DNA of 64,000 nt from Hymenobacter sp. BT730 (lineage in GTDB: Bacteria > Bacteroidota > Bacteroidia > Cytophagales > Hymenobacteraceae), in NCBI RefSeq assembly GCF_030542105.1, contig NZ_JAUOFB010000001.1, positions 248,001-312,000 on the forward strand. The letters are read 5' to 3'. The stretch's first letter is position 1. Each line of letters begins with the position of its first letter. The notes under the pieces are model-generated. The model saw only the letters and a program-made list of their open reading frames with translations, had not been told where the DNA came from and searched no databases. The translations under genes and the position numbers were made by a program. Below are positions 31,282 to 40,087 of the stretch, in pieces.

Positions 31282-32886
31282 ATGCCAGGTCTGTTTACCT
31301 TCTTTCAGGCACCCTTGGGGGCGCGGCTTCTGCCGCGCTTGTTCTTTTCCCTTGTACTGCTGCTGGGCCTGCTACTGCACCGCGACTATGGTCTGAGCTG
31401 GGACGAACCCATTGACCATCTGAATGGCTTGGTAAACGCTAAATACATTGCCCGGCTTTTTTTCCCGCAGTTGGCCCGCCAAGAAGCCACCTACGATGAA
31501 ATACCTGACTTTGAGAACTTTTCGGAACATGACCACGGCGTATTATTCGCCTTACCGGTTGCTGTGCTGGGCCGGATCTTTACCCACGGTAATACCCGGG
31601 AATTCTACTTCCTGCAACACCTATTGAACTATCTTACCTGCACGCTGGGGATGTGGGCACTATACCGGATTGGCCTGATTCGATTTAAAGACTGGCGCTG
31701 GGCACTGTTGGGAAGCCTACTGCTGCTGCTTTCCCCTCGTTTTTTTGCCGAGAGCTTCTATAATTCCAAGGACCTGATTTTTATGGCCTTTTTTACAGTG
31801 GCCATATACACCCTGCTACGTTTGCTAGAGAACCCCACCATAAGCCGGGCCCTGGTGCATGGTCTGGCCACTGCTGCTGCCATTGATGTTCGGATTATGG
31901 GACTGATGGTAGTGGTATTCACGCTGGGCATGCTGGGGCTGGCGGCATTTGCCCGGCCAATTTCCCAGAAAGGCAGACTGGCACAGGTGGGCGGAGCATA
32001 TTTGTTAGCCGCCTCCCTCTTCACCGTCCTCGGCTGGCCTTACTTATGGGCTAACCCATGGGGCAACTTGGTAATGGCCTTTCAAACGATGAGCCATTTC
32101 CGCTGGGAGGGCCCGGTGCTGTATTGGGGGCAACTTATGATGTCGACGGAGCTACCGTGGCATTATGCTCCTGTTTGGATATTTATTACCACTCCGCTGG
32201 CCTATACCATGGCATTTTTGGGAGCAGTTGTGGCCCTGATAACCGGCTTTAGCTTACGGCGCCTGCTTACCTGCCCGCACTACCGCTACGATGTTCTGTT
32301 TTTAGGCTGGGCTGTTGGCCCCATTGTAGCAGTCGTTGGGCTACACTCAGTACTATATGATGGGTGGCGGCACCTGTATTTTCTGTATCCGGCGCTGCTG
32401 CTGCTGGCCGTGCAGGGGGTACGCGCCGGTCTTGCGGCTGTAGAACAGCAACGGGGCTGGCGGCCATTGGCAGTTGTTGTGGCCAGCCTGGGAGTAGCCG
32501 AAATGGCTCTAACGCTTACCCGTATGGTGCAGGACCATCCCTTTCAAAACGTATATTTCAGCTGCCTGCCCGGCCCGGTAGCCGAAAAGTTGTTTGACCG
32601 AGACTATTGGGCTCTGTCTAACCGCCAGGGCGTAGAATGGTTACTGGCTCACGACCCCTCTCCGCGCATCACCCTAGAAACCAATTCGGCCAATCCTATC
32701 GGCTTTATCTATTTGATTTTGCCACGAGCTGAGAGCAGTCGGCTAAGTCTGGGAGGGGCGTCTTCTCGTTATTTCCTTACTAATTACCGCGAGTACTCCC
32801 AACCGTATCCGGCCATCGTGGGTCGCGAGGTGTATACCATCCGGGCGAGTGGCGCCAAAATCTTATCCATTTTTCAGCGCTACTAA
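31282..32886 (+). CDS. GT-C membrane glycosyltransferase-like protein (tandem copy 1)
   Basis: The 534-residue membrane protein has about eleven hydrophobic helices and the loop-1 acidic motif HRDYGLSWDEPIDHLNGLVN (about 34-53) typical of GT-C glycosyltransferases. Further shared motifs are SPRFFAESFYNSKDLIFMAF, LGWPYLWANPWGN, YDGWRHLYFLYPALLLLAVQ, FQNVYFSCLP and the identical ending KILSIFQRY with copy 2. Donor and acceptor are unknown; cell-surface polysaccharide or protein glycosylation are both possible. The ATG at 31282 follows a 16-base leader (31261-31276) that is repeated before copy 2. It is divergent from the GT-C gene at 29894. Confidence 0.82.
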   Translation: MPGLFTFFQAPLGARLLPRLFFSLVLLLGLLLHRDYGLSWDEPIDHLNGLVNAKYIARLFFPQLARQEATYDEIPDFENFSEHDHGVLFALPVAVLGRIFTHGNTREFYFLQHLLNYLTCTLGMWALYRIGLIRFKDWRWALLGSLLLLLSPRFFAESFYNSKDLIFMAFFTVAIYTLLRLLENPTISRALVHGLATAAAIDVRIMGLMVVVFTLGMLGLAAFARPISQKGRLAQVGGAYLLAASLFTVLGWPYLWANPWGNLVMAFQTMSHFRWEGPVLYWGQLMMSTELPWHYAPVWIFITTPLAYTMAFLGAVVALITGFSLRRLLTCPHYRYDVLFLGWAVGPIVAVVGLHSVLYDGWRHLYFLYPALLLLAVQGVRAGLAAVEQQRGWRPLAVVVASLGVAEMALTLTRMVQDHPFQNVYFSCLPGPVAEKLFDRDYWALSNRQGVEWLLAHDPSPRITLETNSANPIGFIYLILPRAESSRLSLGGASSRYFLTNYREYSQPYPAIVGREVYTIRASGAKILSIFQRY

Positions 32887-32939
32887 CAAATCCTGCAAAG
32901 CACTGAAGGGAACAACAGCTATTACCTTCATAAAAAAGT

Positions 32940-32955
32940 ACCGGAAACTATTCAT
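32940..32955 (+). repeat. Shared 16-bp leader repeat (copy 2)
   Basis: Identical to 31261-31276 (ACCGGAAACTATTCAT) and placed equivalently, directly upstream of the GTG start at 32962. Confidence 0.8.
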
Positions 32956-32961
32956 TACAGC

Positions 32962-34575
32962 GTGCTCCGTCCGATTTCTCTGCCTCAAGTTTCTCGGGGG
33001 GCGCTGCTAATACCCCGCCTGTTCTTTACGCTGCTCCTGTTATTAGGCTTGCTGCTGCACCGCGACTATGGTATGTCGTGGGATGAAGTCAATAACCACC
33101 TCAATGGTCTGGTCAGCCTAAACCAAGTTGCTCAGCAATTGGCCCCTGACTTTGCCCAAAAAGCAGCAGCGAGTCACTCCCCTATTCCCGATATCCGAGC
33201 TTATCCCGACAGTGACCATGGTCCTGTATTTGAGATGGTGGTTGCCGGGCTGGGCTATCTTCTTACCGATGGGGATGCCCGGCCTCTATATTTTCTGCGG
33301 CATCTGTTGGTATTCTGCACGTTTGTACTGGGAGTGTGGGGACTGTATTATATCGGGCGCTGGCGCTTTCAGGACTGGCGATGGGGATTGATGGCCAGCG
33401 GGTTACTGGTAGTTTCCCCCCGGTTCTTTGCAGAGGCATTTTATAATGGTAAGGACATCGTATTTATGTCCTTGTTTACGTTGGCCGTAGCCGGGTTGCT
33501 GTGGCTCCGGCAACAGCCCAGCCTATGGCGTGTGCTGGTACTAAGCATGCTAACGGCCCTGGCTACCGATATTCGGGTGCAGGGATTATTAGTGGCAGTC
33601 CCTACCCTGGCAGTGCTTCTTAGTCTATCAGGAGAGGTTTATCCCCTGTCACGCCGGGCGTATCTGGTCTTGACTTACCTGATTACTACCCTGGCAGTGG
33701 CTATCCTGGGATGGCCCTATTTGTGGGCTACCCCACTACCCGATCTGTGGGCAGCATTTCACCGGCTAGGCAGCTACCCTTGGTCAGGCACCTGCCTTTA
33801 TTTTGGTAAGCTGATAGCCGACACGCAGCTACCCTGGCATTACCTTCCGGTCTGGATTCTGCTTACTACGCCAGTGGCCTACCCGCTGCTGGCGCTACTT
33901 GGGTTGAGCAACGGCATTACCCGGCTATTCCGCTCCCGGGGTGCTTATCTCCGTACCCTTGCGGCGAAAGCCGATACTTGGTTTGCGCTATGGCTGTTGG
34001 GCCCGGTTCTGGTGGTTATCCTTACACAGGCAGTGGTATATGATGGCTGGCGCCACGTTTATTTCATTTACCCGGCCCTGCTGCTCTTCGCTGTCCAAGG
34101 TATACGCCACTTGTGGCAGCTAGCTACATCCTGGCGGCCCGCACGGTGGCTGGCGGCAGCATGTCTGCTGGCGGCCCTGCTGGAAATGTCCCTTACCGTT
34201 TTCCGGATGGTACGGATGCACCCGTTTCAGCAGGTATACTTCAGCTTTTTACCCGCGCCCCTGGCAGAGCAACTCTTTGAGCGGGACTATTGGGGCTTGG
34301 CATTCCGGCCGGGGCTGGAGTGGCTGCTGGCCCACGATGCCTCCCCGCACCTTACCATTCAGATGGCCGGCAAGCATGAGCCCCTCTACAACAACTCCCT
34401 GCTATTACCGCCTTCTGAACGCGCCCGAATTCAATATCAGCCAAATGCCCAAGCCAGGTATTTTATGACGGGGTACCGCTGGCATCCGCAGACTTACCAA
34501 GACAGCGTAGGCCGGGAGGTGTACTCTCTTCGGGCCAATGGCATCAAGATCTTGTCCATTTTTCAGCGCTACTAA
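32962..34575 (+). CDS. GT-C membrane glycosyltransferase-like protein (tandem copy 2)
   Basis: This 537-residue paralogue of the preceding gene shares its order of motifs: HRDYGMSWDEVNNHLNGLVS in loop 1, SPRFFAEAFYNGKDIVFMSL, LGWPYLWATPLPDL, YDGWRHVYFIYPALLLFAVQ, FQQVYFSFLPAPLAEQLFER and the ending KILSIFQRY. About eleven membrane helices are predicted. The start is a GTG at 32962, supported by the shared leader. The copies have diverged substantially in the middle, so the duplication is old or one copy has changed specificity. Acceptor and donor are unknown. Confidence 0.82.
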   Translation: MLRPISLPQVSRGALLIPRLFFTLLLLLGLLLHRDYGMSWDEVNNHLNGLVSLNQVAQQLAPDFAQKAAASHSPIPDIRAYPDSDHGPVFEMVVAGLGYLLTDGDARPLYFLRHLLVFCTFVLGVWGLYYIGRWRFQDWRWGLMASGLLVVSPRFFAEAFYNGKDIVFMSLFTLAVAGLLWLRQQPSLWRVLVLSMLTALATDIRVQGLLVAVPTLAVLLSLSGEVYPLSRRAYLVLTYLITTLAVAILGWPYLWATPLPDLWAAFHRLGSYPWSGTCLYFGKLIADTQLPWHYLPVWILLTTPVAYPLLALLGLSNGITRLFRSRGAYLRTLAAKADTWFALWLLGPVLVVILTQAVVYDGWRHVYFIYPALLLFAVQGIRHLWQLATSWRPARWLAAACLLAALLEMSLTVFRMVRMHPFQQVYFSFLPAPLAEQLFERDYWGLAFRPGLEWLLAHDASPHLTIQMAGKHEPLYNNSLLLPPSERARIQYQPNAQARYFMTGYRWHPQTYQDSVGREVYSLRANGIKILSIFQRY

Positions 34576-34647
34576 CGAACCTCTGACCGGGCTTCGGGTT
34601 TTCCACCGTCGCCGTACCTTGCACTTCTGAACTCCTTGCCTGATTTA

Positions 34648-35823
34648 ATGATGTCGTTGATTGAAGTTCGTACTGCCGAAGAGCAGCGCCTGTTTCGTAA
34701 TATGCCGGAACGGCTCTACCAGCAGCATCCCCACTGGATTCGCCCCTTAGACCATGACATTGAGGCTACTTTTGACCCGGCCCGCAACGCCAACTTTGCT
34801 CATGGGGAGGCCATTCGCTGGGTTCTGACCAACGAGCAAGGGGAGGCTATTGGGCGGGTAGCAGCCTTCGTGAACCACCACAATGCGCACACCGACCCTA
34901 CTCTGCCTACCGGCGGCATGGGCTTTTTTGAGTGCATAGAAGATCAGGTAGCAGCCAATCAGCTATTTGAGGCCAGCCAGCGCTGGCTGGCGGAACGGGG
35001 CATGCAGGCCATGGACGGGCCCATCAATTTTGGGGAGCGAGACCGATTCTGGGGGTTGCTCACGGCGGGCTTTACCGAGCCCAACTATGGTATGTTCTAC
35101 CACCCACCCTACTATCAGCAGCTGTTTGAGCAGTACGGGTTTCAGGTGTATTTCAAGCAGTATACCTGCTACCGCGACGTGGCGGAGCCGCTTCATCCCA
35201 ACTTTCAAAAAGCGGCCGAGCGCTACGCCCAGGAACACCCGGAGTTTCGCTTTGCGCACGCCAATGGCCGTGATGTAGAGCGCATGGCACAGGATTTTCA
35301 CCACGTCTATAACCTGGCCTGGGCCAACCATTCCGGTATCAGTGACATGCCGCTGGAGAAAGCACGCAACCTCATTAAGCAGTTGCAGCCCGTTCTGGAT
35401 GAGCGCCTGCTATGGTTTGCTTATTGCAACGAGGAGCCCGTGGCTTTTTTTGTCAGCCTACCCGAGCTGAATCAGATTTTCAAACACGTAGGTCCCCGCC
35501 TGAACCTTACCGGAAAGCTCCGCTTTGTGTATGAGCGGTGGCGCTACCAGCGGCGGCAGCCCAAGAAAATGTTTGGGGTGATTTTTGGCGTGGTGCCGGC
35601 CTGGCAAGGCAAGGGAGTGGAATCGGCCATGATGGTGCATGCGCAGCAGGAGTTCATGAAAGCCGGCTACACAGAAATCGAGATGAACTGGATTGGCGAC
35701 TTCAATCCGCGCATGTTAGCAGTTATCCGGTCTATCGGAGCCCGCATCTTCAAAACCCACGTTACCTACCGCAAGCTTTTTGACCCTACCCGGCCATTTG
35801 AGCGGTGCCCGGTTATTCGGTAA
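34648..35823 (+). CDS. GNAT-like acyltransferase superfamily protein
   Basis: The exact role is unknown. With the ATG at 34648 (391 residues; another ATG follows directly) the protein is soluble. It looks like a two-part GNAT fold: an N-terminal part (RTAEEQRLFRNMPERLYQQH, FFECIEDQVAANQLFEASQRW, GPINFGERDRFWGLLTAGFT) and a C-terminal acetyltransferase-like part (LLWFAYCNEEPVAFFVSLPE, GVIFGVVPAWQGKGVESAMM, the acetyl-CoA loop position, then MNWIGDFNPRMLAVIRSIGA). Similar ~390-residue proteins are widespread in Bacteroidota and uncharacterised. It follows the tandem glycosyltransferases by 72 bp on the same strand and is convergent with coaE. Confidence 0.75.
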   Translation: MMSLIEVRTAEEQRLFRNMPERLYQQHPHWIRPLDHDIEATFDPARNANFAHGEAIRWVLTNEQGEAIGRVAAFVNHHNAHTDPTLPTGGMGFFECIEDQVAANQLFEASQRWLAERGMQAMDGPINFGERDRFWGLLTAGFTEPNYGMFYHPPYYQQLFEQYGFQVYFKQYTCYRDVAEPLHPNFQKAAERYAQEHPEFRFAHANGRDVERMAQDFHHVYNLAWANHSGISDMPLEKARNLIKQLQPVLDERLLWFAYCNEEPVAFFVSLPELNQIFKHVGPRLNLTGKLRFVYERWRYQRRQPKKMFGVIFGVVPAWQGKGVESAMMVHAQQEFMKAGYTEIEMNWIGDFNPRMLAVIRSIGARIFKTHVTYRKLFDPTRPFERCPVIR

Positions 35824-35834
35824 ACACTTGCCTC

Positions 35835-35879
35835 TGCAGCCTGAACTTCTGCGCGCCTATGCTCAGAATTCAGGCTGCA
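35835..35879. terminator. Bidirectional hairpin overlapping the coaE 3' end
   Basis: Eleven perfect pairs (TGCAGCCTGAA/TTCAGGCTGCA, 35835-35845 with 35869-35879) lie between convergent genes, and the right arm encodes the last residues of CoaE. T tracts are weak. Confidence 0.6.
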
Positions 35880-36465
35880 TAAATTTCTCGTGCAGAGCCA
35901 GTACCTGGGGGATTACCAGTTGGATGTCGTCATTATAGACTACAAAATCGGCGCGGCGCAGCTTTTCCTCTTCGCTGAGCTGCTTGCCCATGATGTTGAG
36001 GATATCATCGGGGGTGCGGTGCGGGTCGCGGCGTAACACGCGGGCATGCCGCACCTCCGGCGGCGCAAACACGGTTATAATCTGGTTAAGCTGCCGGTGA
36101 GCGCCCGATTCAAACAACAGCGCCGCCTCTTTCAGAATGTAGGGGGGCTGGTGTTTTTGCTGCTGCAACACCCACTGCTCAAAGTCGCGGCCTACGTGCG
36201 GGTGCACCAGGGCATTGAGGGCGGCCAGCTGCTCGGGGTCGTTGAAGACGCGCCGCGCCAGGTAGGTGCGGTCCAGTTGCCCATCGGCCGTGAAAGTGCC
36301 ATGGCCGAAAGCGGCTATTAGCTCAGTACGCAGTTCCGTGTCGTGGGCCATAACCCACTTGGCACGGGCATCGGAGTCATACACGGGCGTGCCCAGCACC
36401 TGAAACAGACGGCACACTACACTTTTCCCCGAACCAATACCCCCCGTGATGCCAATGCGCCGCAT
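35863..36465 (-). CDS. coaE: Dephospho-CoA kinase
   Basis: It phosphorylates dephospho-CoA at the ribose 3' position, the last step of coenzyme A synthesis. The 200 residues match the family length. The P-loop ITGGIGSGKSVVCRLF is at 5-20. Further CoaE motifs are VYDSDARAKWV (28-38), TYLARRVFNDPEQLAALNAL VHP, KEAALLFESGAHRQLNQIIT and RVLRRDPHRTPDDILNIMGK, plus EEKLRRADFVVYND at the end. All are intact. The gene follows a YbbR-like gene by 5 bp, and yajC lies just upstream of that, a common arrangement in this group; it is probably the last gene of that operon. Confidence 0.96.
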   Translation of the reverse strand: MRRIGITGGIGSGKSVVCRLFQVLGTPVYDSDARAKWVMAHDTELRTELIAAFGHGTFTADGQLDRTYLARRVFNDPEQLAALNALVHPHVGRDFEQWVLQQQKHQPPYILKEAALLFESGAHRQLNQIITVFAPPEVRHARVLRRDPHRTPDDILNIMGKQLSEEEKLRRADFVVYNDDIQLVIPQVLALHEKFMQPEF

Positions 36466-36470
36466 ACTTA

Positions 36471-37439
36471 CTACTTATGGGAGGTAAGCGAGACGTGTAC
36501 CACCGGCGTAAGCAGCCGGGCACCCCGGATAGGAGGCAGTGTGGGCGTCAGTAGAGGCTGAAGCGTGGAGTCGGCGGCATGCATCTGGCCGTAATCCAGC
36601 AGGACGCGCACCTGCGAGAGGTCGAGGCGCGCGGTATCTTCTGCAAAGCTCTGCACCTCCACCAGCATGCGTACGGGGCGTATAGTATAGGCCTGGCCCA
36701 CCGGAAAATTATGTAGCTCGGGCATCACGGAAACCCGCCGGCTTACCAAAGGCCGGGGCTGCAGCCGGATATAGACATCCTGGACATCGGTTGTGACCAG
36801 CTTAGGCCCCCCAATGGGCACCCGGATAGAGCCACTGCTGCTGCCGGCCGGAGCCTGCGGCAAATGCACCAGATAGGGGCTGGCCAAACGGGAAACCACC
36901 TGCGACGGCCCCCGAAAGTTGATGCTTTCGGGCGAAAACTCCGCCAGGAAAGGCAGCGCTGTACCATCGGCGGCGGGGCTTAGCATGAGAGGCAACCGGC
37001 GGGTTACCAGCCGGTCAAACTCCACAAAAATGGTGTCCGTCAGCACGTAGTTGAGCTGCATACCTTCCATAGCCCCCATTAAGGTGGGGCGCAGGGCAGT
37101 ACCCGAAAGGAACTTGGTACCCGGCAGGCGACCCAGCACAATTTCGGCCGGACGCACGTCCAGCATCAGGTTTTTACGCAGTAGCTTCCAGCCCCGGGCC
37201 GTTACGTTTACGGCTACCTCTCTGGGCAACGGCTGTAAGGGAATGTACCTGCGGGTATCGTAGCGCCATACTACGGGGTAATCAATACGCGTGGTGTATA
37301 CTTTGTTCAGCGCATTGAGCAGCCAGAACGTAGAGGCCGCCAGAAAACACGCCGTTACGGCCCGCCAATAGCTTCGCTCCTGCCCTATAAAAGGGCTGAC
37401 GAACCAGCGGGCCATATGACGAATATTCAGGAGCGACAC
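36471..37439 (-). CDS. YbbR-like domain protein (membrane-anchored)
   Basis: It is a single-pass membrane protein with extracytoplasmic YbbR-type repeats; in Firmicutes YbbR/CdaR regulates cyclic-di-AMP synthase, but no cyclase gene is adjacent here. The 322 residues have one N-terminal membrane segment (YWRAVTACFLAASTFWLLNA, about 24-43) followed by beta-rich repeats with YbbR features (LPREVAVNVTARGWKLLRKN, FSPESINFRGPSQVVSRLA, VQDVYIRLQPRPLVSRRVSV). The start is a GTG at 37439; an ATG at 37415 is an alternative. It lies between yajC (19 bp upstream) and coaE (5 bp downstream). Confidence 0.85.
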   Translation of the reverse strand: MSLLNIRHMARWFVSPFIGQERSYWRAVTACFLAASTFWLLNALNKVYTTRIDYPVVWRYDTRRYIPLQPLPREVAVNVTARGWKLLRKNLMLDVRPAEIVLGRLPGTKFLSGTALRPTLMGAMEGMQLNYVLTDTIFVEFDRLVTRRLPLMLSPAADGTALPFLAEFSPESINFRGPSQVVSRLASPYLVHLPQAPAGSSSGSIRVPIGGPKLVTTDVQDVYIRLQPRPLVSRRVSVMPELHNFPVGQAYTIRPVRMLVEVQSFAEDTARLDLSQVRVLLDYGQMHAADSTLQPLLTPTLPPIRGARLLTPVVHVSLTSHK

Positions 37440-37458
37440 ACCAAAACGCAGCTACAAA

Positions 37459-37788
37459 TCAGGATTCAGTAACGACCACCGCCTCTGGCTGGGCCGAGCC
37501 CCCTACCTGGCGGGCAATGGCGGTGCGGTCGAAGCGCAGTTTGGCACCCCGGTCTACTTCCAGCACTACAGTTTCGGGCGTTACCTCTACCACTTTACCG
37601 TGCAGACCACCAATGGTTACTACCTGCATGCCTTTGGCTACTGATTCCCGGAATTGTTTGGCCTCTTTGGAGCGCCGCTGCTGCGGGCGAATCATAAAGA
37701 AATAGACAACCAGACCAATAGCAATGGGAAACAGCAGCGACGTGAAGCCTTCTCCGGCCGGAGCCTGCAGCAATAAAGTGAGGAACAT
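37459..37788 (-). CDS. yajC: Preprotein translocase subunit YajC
   Basis: This small inner-membrane protein associates with SecDF in protein export. The 109 residues carry one N-terminal membrane helix (LFPIAIGLVVYFFMIRPQQR, about 19-38), with the diagnostic FFMIRPQQRRSKEAKQFRES, then a short beta domain (GMQVVTIGGLHGKVVEVTPE TVVLEV, DRGAKLRFDRTAIAR). Length and order match the family. It starts a minus-strand run with the YbbR-like gene and coaE. A strong terminator (37817-37864) lies upstream, between it and the DUF1573 gene. Confidence 0.95.
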   Translation of the reverse strand: MFLTLLLQAPAGEGFTSLLFPIAIGLVVYFFMIRPQQRRSKEAKQFRESVAKGMQVVTIGGLHGKVVEVTPETVVLEVDRGAKLRFDRTAIARQVGGSAQPEAVVVTES

Positions 37789-37816
37789 GGGTAAGCGAAC
37801 AGAATGAGAAAATAAA

Positions 37817-37864
37817 GCGAGAGGGCGCTGCCGGCTACTCTGGTAGCATACTGCGCCCTCTCGC
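37817..37864 (-). terminator. Terminator after the DUF1573 gene
   Basis: Twelve perfect pairs (GCGAGAGGGCGC/GCGCCCTCTCGC, 37817-37828 with 37853-37864). The minus strand then runs into an A/T-rich stretch. It separates the DUF1573 gene from yajC. Confidence 0.75.
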
Positions 37865-37886
37865 CTGCTTAGTTTCGAGTTACAAA

Positions 37887-38408
37887 TTATTTACGAACGG
37901 GGCCGTTGCTGCCATCGGCCAGAATGTTGGCCCGAATGGAGATTTTGGTTACGCTGGGCTGGGTGTTGCCCTGCACCGAAATTTCCTTGTTCTGGATGCC
38001 GGATTTACCCTGGCTGTTGAACTGCACATCAATCGTACCTTTTCCGCCGGGGGCAATGGGGTCCTTCGTCCAGTTAGGCGTGGTACAGCCGCAGGAAGCA
38101 ATGGCGTTTTCAATCAGCAGCGGGCTTTTGCCGGTGTTGGTAAAGGTGAAGGTGTGCTTCACAATGGCGCCGGGCTTGATGTCGCCGAAGTCAAACTCAT
38201 TTTCGGCGAAGGTCATCACCGGCGCGTTCGGGTTAGGCGCTTCGGTGTCGCTGGCTACGTTGGGGTTATCTACGGTGGGGTTCGCGGCTGCTTCGTTGGC
38301 GGCAGCGTTCATGCCTTCAACGCCTACTTCGGCAGGCTTGTCCTGGTTGCAGGAGCCCATTAGCAGTACTCCGGAAAGCAGGAAGGCAGAAAGGATGGTG
38401 CGTTTCAT
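37887..38408 (-). CDS. DUF1573 lipoprotein
   Basis: The function is unknown. I use the ATG at 38408 (173 residues), which gives a lipoprotein signal (MKRTILSAFLLSGVLLMGSC, Cys at 20); the longer frame to 38552 has an implausible start. A low-complexity Asn/Ala/Pro segment follows. The C-terminal ~100 residues form an Ig-like DUF1573 domain: FAENEFDFGDIKPGAIVKHT, FTFTNTGKSPLLIENAIASC, GCTTPNWTKDPIAPGGKGTI. The Cys-Gly-Cys-Thr motif is diagnostic. It is probably envelope-located and stands alone between two terminators. Confidence 0.9.
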   Translation of the reverse strand: MKRTILSAFLLSGVLLMGSCNQDKPAEVGVEGMNAAANEAAANPTVDNPNVASDTEAPNPNAPVMTFAENEFDFGDIKPGAIVKHTFTFTNTGKSPLLIENAIASCGCTTPNWTKDPIAPGGKGTIDVQFNSQGKSGIQNKEISVQGNTQPSVTKISIRANILADGSNGPVRK

Positions 38409-38495
38409 ACAAAGAGAACAGTAACTGCCCGCAGGCAGGGTTTCAGTAAAACAGAATTTGAAAGTACTAAAGTAAGGTAAGCCAAGTATAAACCC

Positions 38496-38550
38496 GAAAG
38501 CCCTCTCGCCAATTTCCATCGGGCACGATAGAAACCGCAGAAGGGCTTTC
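38496..38550 (-). terminator. Terminator after isocitrate dehydrogenase gene
   Basis: GAAAGCCCT and AGGGCTTTC (38496-38504 with 38542-38550) pair across a 37-nt loop, 19 bp after the dehydrogenase stop on the minus strand. Confidence 0.5.
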
Positions 38551-38569
38551 AAAATCAGGCGCTAATGAG

Positions 38570-39571
38570 CTACGCCAGGTTGTCAATGATGGCTTGGGCA
38601 AACTCGCTGGTAGACGCTTTGCCGCCCAGGTCGCCGGTGCACTTTTCCTTGGTTTTGAGGGTAGCTTCCAGCGCCTTCTGGATGCGGTCGGCGTGCTGGT
38701 GCTCGCCCAGGTGGTGGAGCATCATCAGGGCCGAGCGTAGCAGGGCGGTAGGGTTAGCTTTGCCCTGGCCGGCAATATCGGGCGCCGAGCCGTGTACGGC
38801 TTCAAAAATGGCCATGTCGTCGCCGATGTTGGCGCCGGCCACTACGCCCAGGCCGCCTACCAGCCCCGCGCAGAGGTCAGACAGGATGTCGCCGAACAGG
38901 TTCGTCGTCACCACCACATCAAACTGCTCGGGCTTGTTCACCAGCTGCATGCACATATTGTCGATGATCTTGTCTTCGAACACAATCTGCGGAAACTCAG
39001 TAGCGGCTTCTTTGCAGGCATTCAGCATCAGGGTACCCGCCATTTTCAGGATGTTGGCCTTGTGGGCCAGCGTTACCTTTTTGCGGCCATGCTTGGCAGC
39101 ATAGGCAAATGCGGCGCGGCAGATTTTGCGCGAGCCGGCTACCGTAATACGGTTAAACGAATCGGCAATTCCCAGTCGCTCATCATACACTTCCAGCCCT
39201 GAGTACAAACCCTCGGTATTCTCGCGGAACAGCACCAGATCTACCCCGGTGTAGCGGGAGGTAATACCCTCGGTGGTTTGAGCCGGGCGCACGTTCTGGT
39301 AGAGGTCATACTTCTGACGCAGCGTGATGTTGATGCTGCGGAAGCCTTTGCCTACAGGGGTGGTGATAGGGCCTTTCAGGGCCACCCGGTTGCGCTCCAA
39401 AGAGTCCAGCAGCGTCTGCGGAATCAGCTCCCCCGACTGGTCAAAGGTGGTTTGACCCGCGTTCTGCTCTTCCCACTGCACCGGTACCTGGGCAGCAGCA
39501 AAAATATCGATGACGGATTTGGTGATTTCCGGGCCGATGCCGTCGCCGGGAATAAGGGTGATGGTATGCAT
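38570..39571 (-). CDS. NAD-type isocitrate dehydrogenase
   Basis: It oxidatively decarboxylates isocitrate to 2-oxoglutarate in the citric acid cycle. The 333-residue length and sequence fit the short beta-decarboxylating dehydrogenase family related to the mitochondrial NAD enzyme: ITLIPGDGIGPEITKSVIDI at 4-23, the substrate loop SINITLRQKYDLYQNVRPAQ, VLFRENTEGLYSGLEVYDER, and the cofactor/metal site FGDILSDLCAGLVGGLGVVA with HGSAPDIAGQGKANPTALLR. Homoisocitrate or 3-isopropylmalate dehydrogenase are the alternatives. No leucine- or lysine-pathway gene is adjacent, so isocitrate is favoured. It is a single gene flanked by terminators. Confidence 0.88.
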   Translation of the reverse strand: MHTITLIPGDGIGPEITKSVIDIFAAAQVPVQWEEQNAGQTTFDQSGELIPQTLLDSLERNRVALKGPITTPVGKGFRSINITLRQKYDLYQNVRPAQTTEGITSRYTGVDLVLFRENTEGLYSGLEVYDERLGIADSFNRITVAGSRKICRAAFAYAAKHGRKKVTLAHKANILKMAGTLMLNACKEAATEFPQIVFEDKIIDNMCMQLVNKPEQFDVVVTTNLFGDILSDLCAGLVGGLGVVAGANIGDDMAIFEAVHGSAPDIAGQGKANPTALLRSALMMLHHLGEHQHADRIQKALEATLKTKEKCTGDLGGKASTSEFAQAIIDNLA

Positions 39572-39594
39572 GACGAATGAATATGCGAAAAGAT

Positions 39595-39671
39595 AAAATG
39601 TGGAAAATGTGAACCGACCAGGATGCTTTCTTAACGAATCACCGGAGTCAGTAACACACTTTCCACATTTT
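39595..39671 (-). terminator. Long hairpin after the YtxH gene
   Basis: AAAATGTGGAAA (39595-39606) pairs with TTTCCACATTTT (39660-39671) and extends inward with TGTG/CACA after a one-base bulge. It lies between the YtxH stop and the dehydrogenase start on the same strand. Confidence 0.55.
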
Positions 39672-39683
39672 GAAGACGAAAGA

Positions 39684-39998
39684 CTACAGCGTAGAGCGGC
39701 GGGAGTTAATCTGGTTAATCAGCTGGTCTACATCCCCCAGCAGTTGCTCGGCTTTATCCTTGGCGTCGCGAATGACGCGCTGGCCTTCCGATTTTGCTGA
39801 GGATGGGGCCGCATCGCTGCGGCTGGTCACGAGGCTTTCGGTGAGGTCAGCCAGGGTCTCGCGGTATTTTTCGAGCTTATAGCTAAGCCAGCTGCGGGTT
39901 TCGCGGCCTTTTTCGGGGGCGTATAGAATGCCGAGGACAGCCCCGGTGAGGGCGCCGCCTGCGAAGCACAGAAGGCCGGTAGTGGTTTTGCTACCCAT
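39684..39998 (-). CDS. YtxH-domain small membrane protein
   Basis: The molecular function is unknown; YtxH proteins are often linked to stress. With the ATG at 39998 (104 residues) the sequence starts MGSKTTTGLLCFAGGALTGA then VLGILYAPEKGRETR, the glycine-rich membrane helix plus YAPxxG motif that defines the family. The rest is a charged helix (SWLSYKLEKYRETLADLTES, VIRDAKDKAEQLLGDVDQLI) that likely forms a coiled coil. A longer frame to 40034 adds 12 residues with no family resemblance. It is transcribed after nusB, 89 bp downstream. Confidence 0.85.
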   Translation of the reverse strand: MGSKTTTGLLCFAGGALTGAVLGILYAPEKGRETRSWLSYKLEKYRETLADLTESLVTSRSDAAPSSAKSEGQRVIRDAKDKAEQLLGDVDQLINQINSRRSTL

Positions 39999-40087
39999 AG
40001 TGCGGAAAACGTGGCGTGGTGGGAATAGGGACAATGGATGTATAGAGTTAGGCTCAACGGCTCCGGCGCACCGGAGGTTGTCATAGG

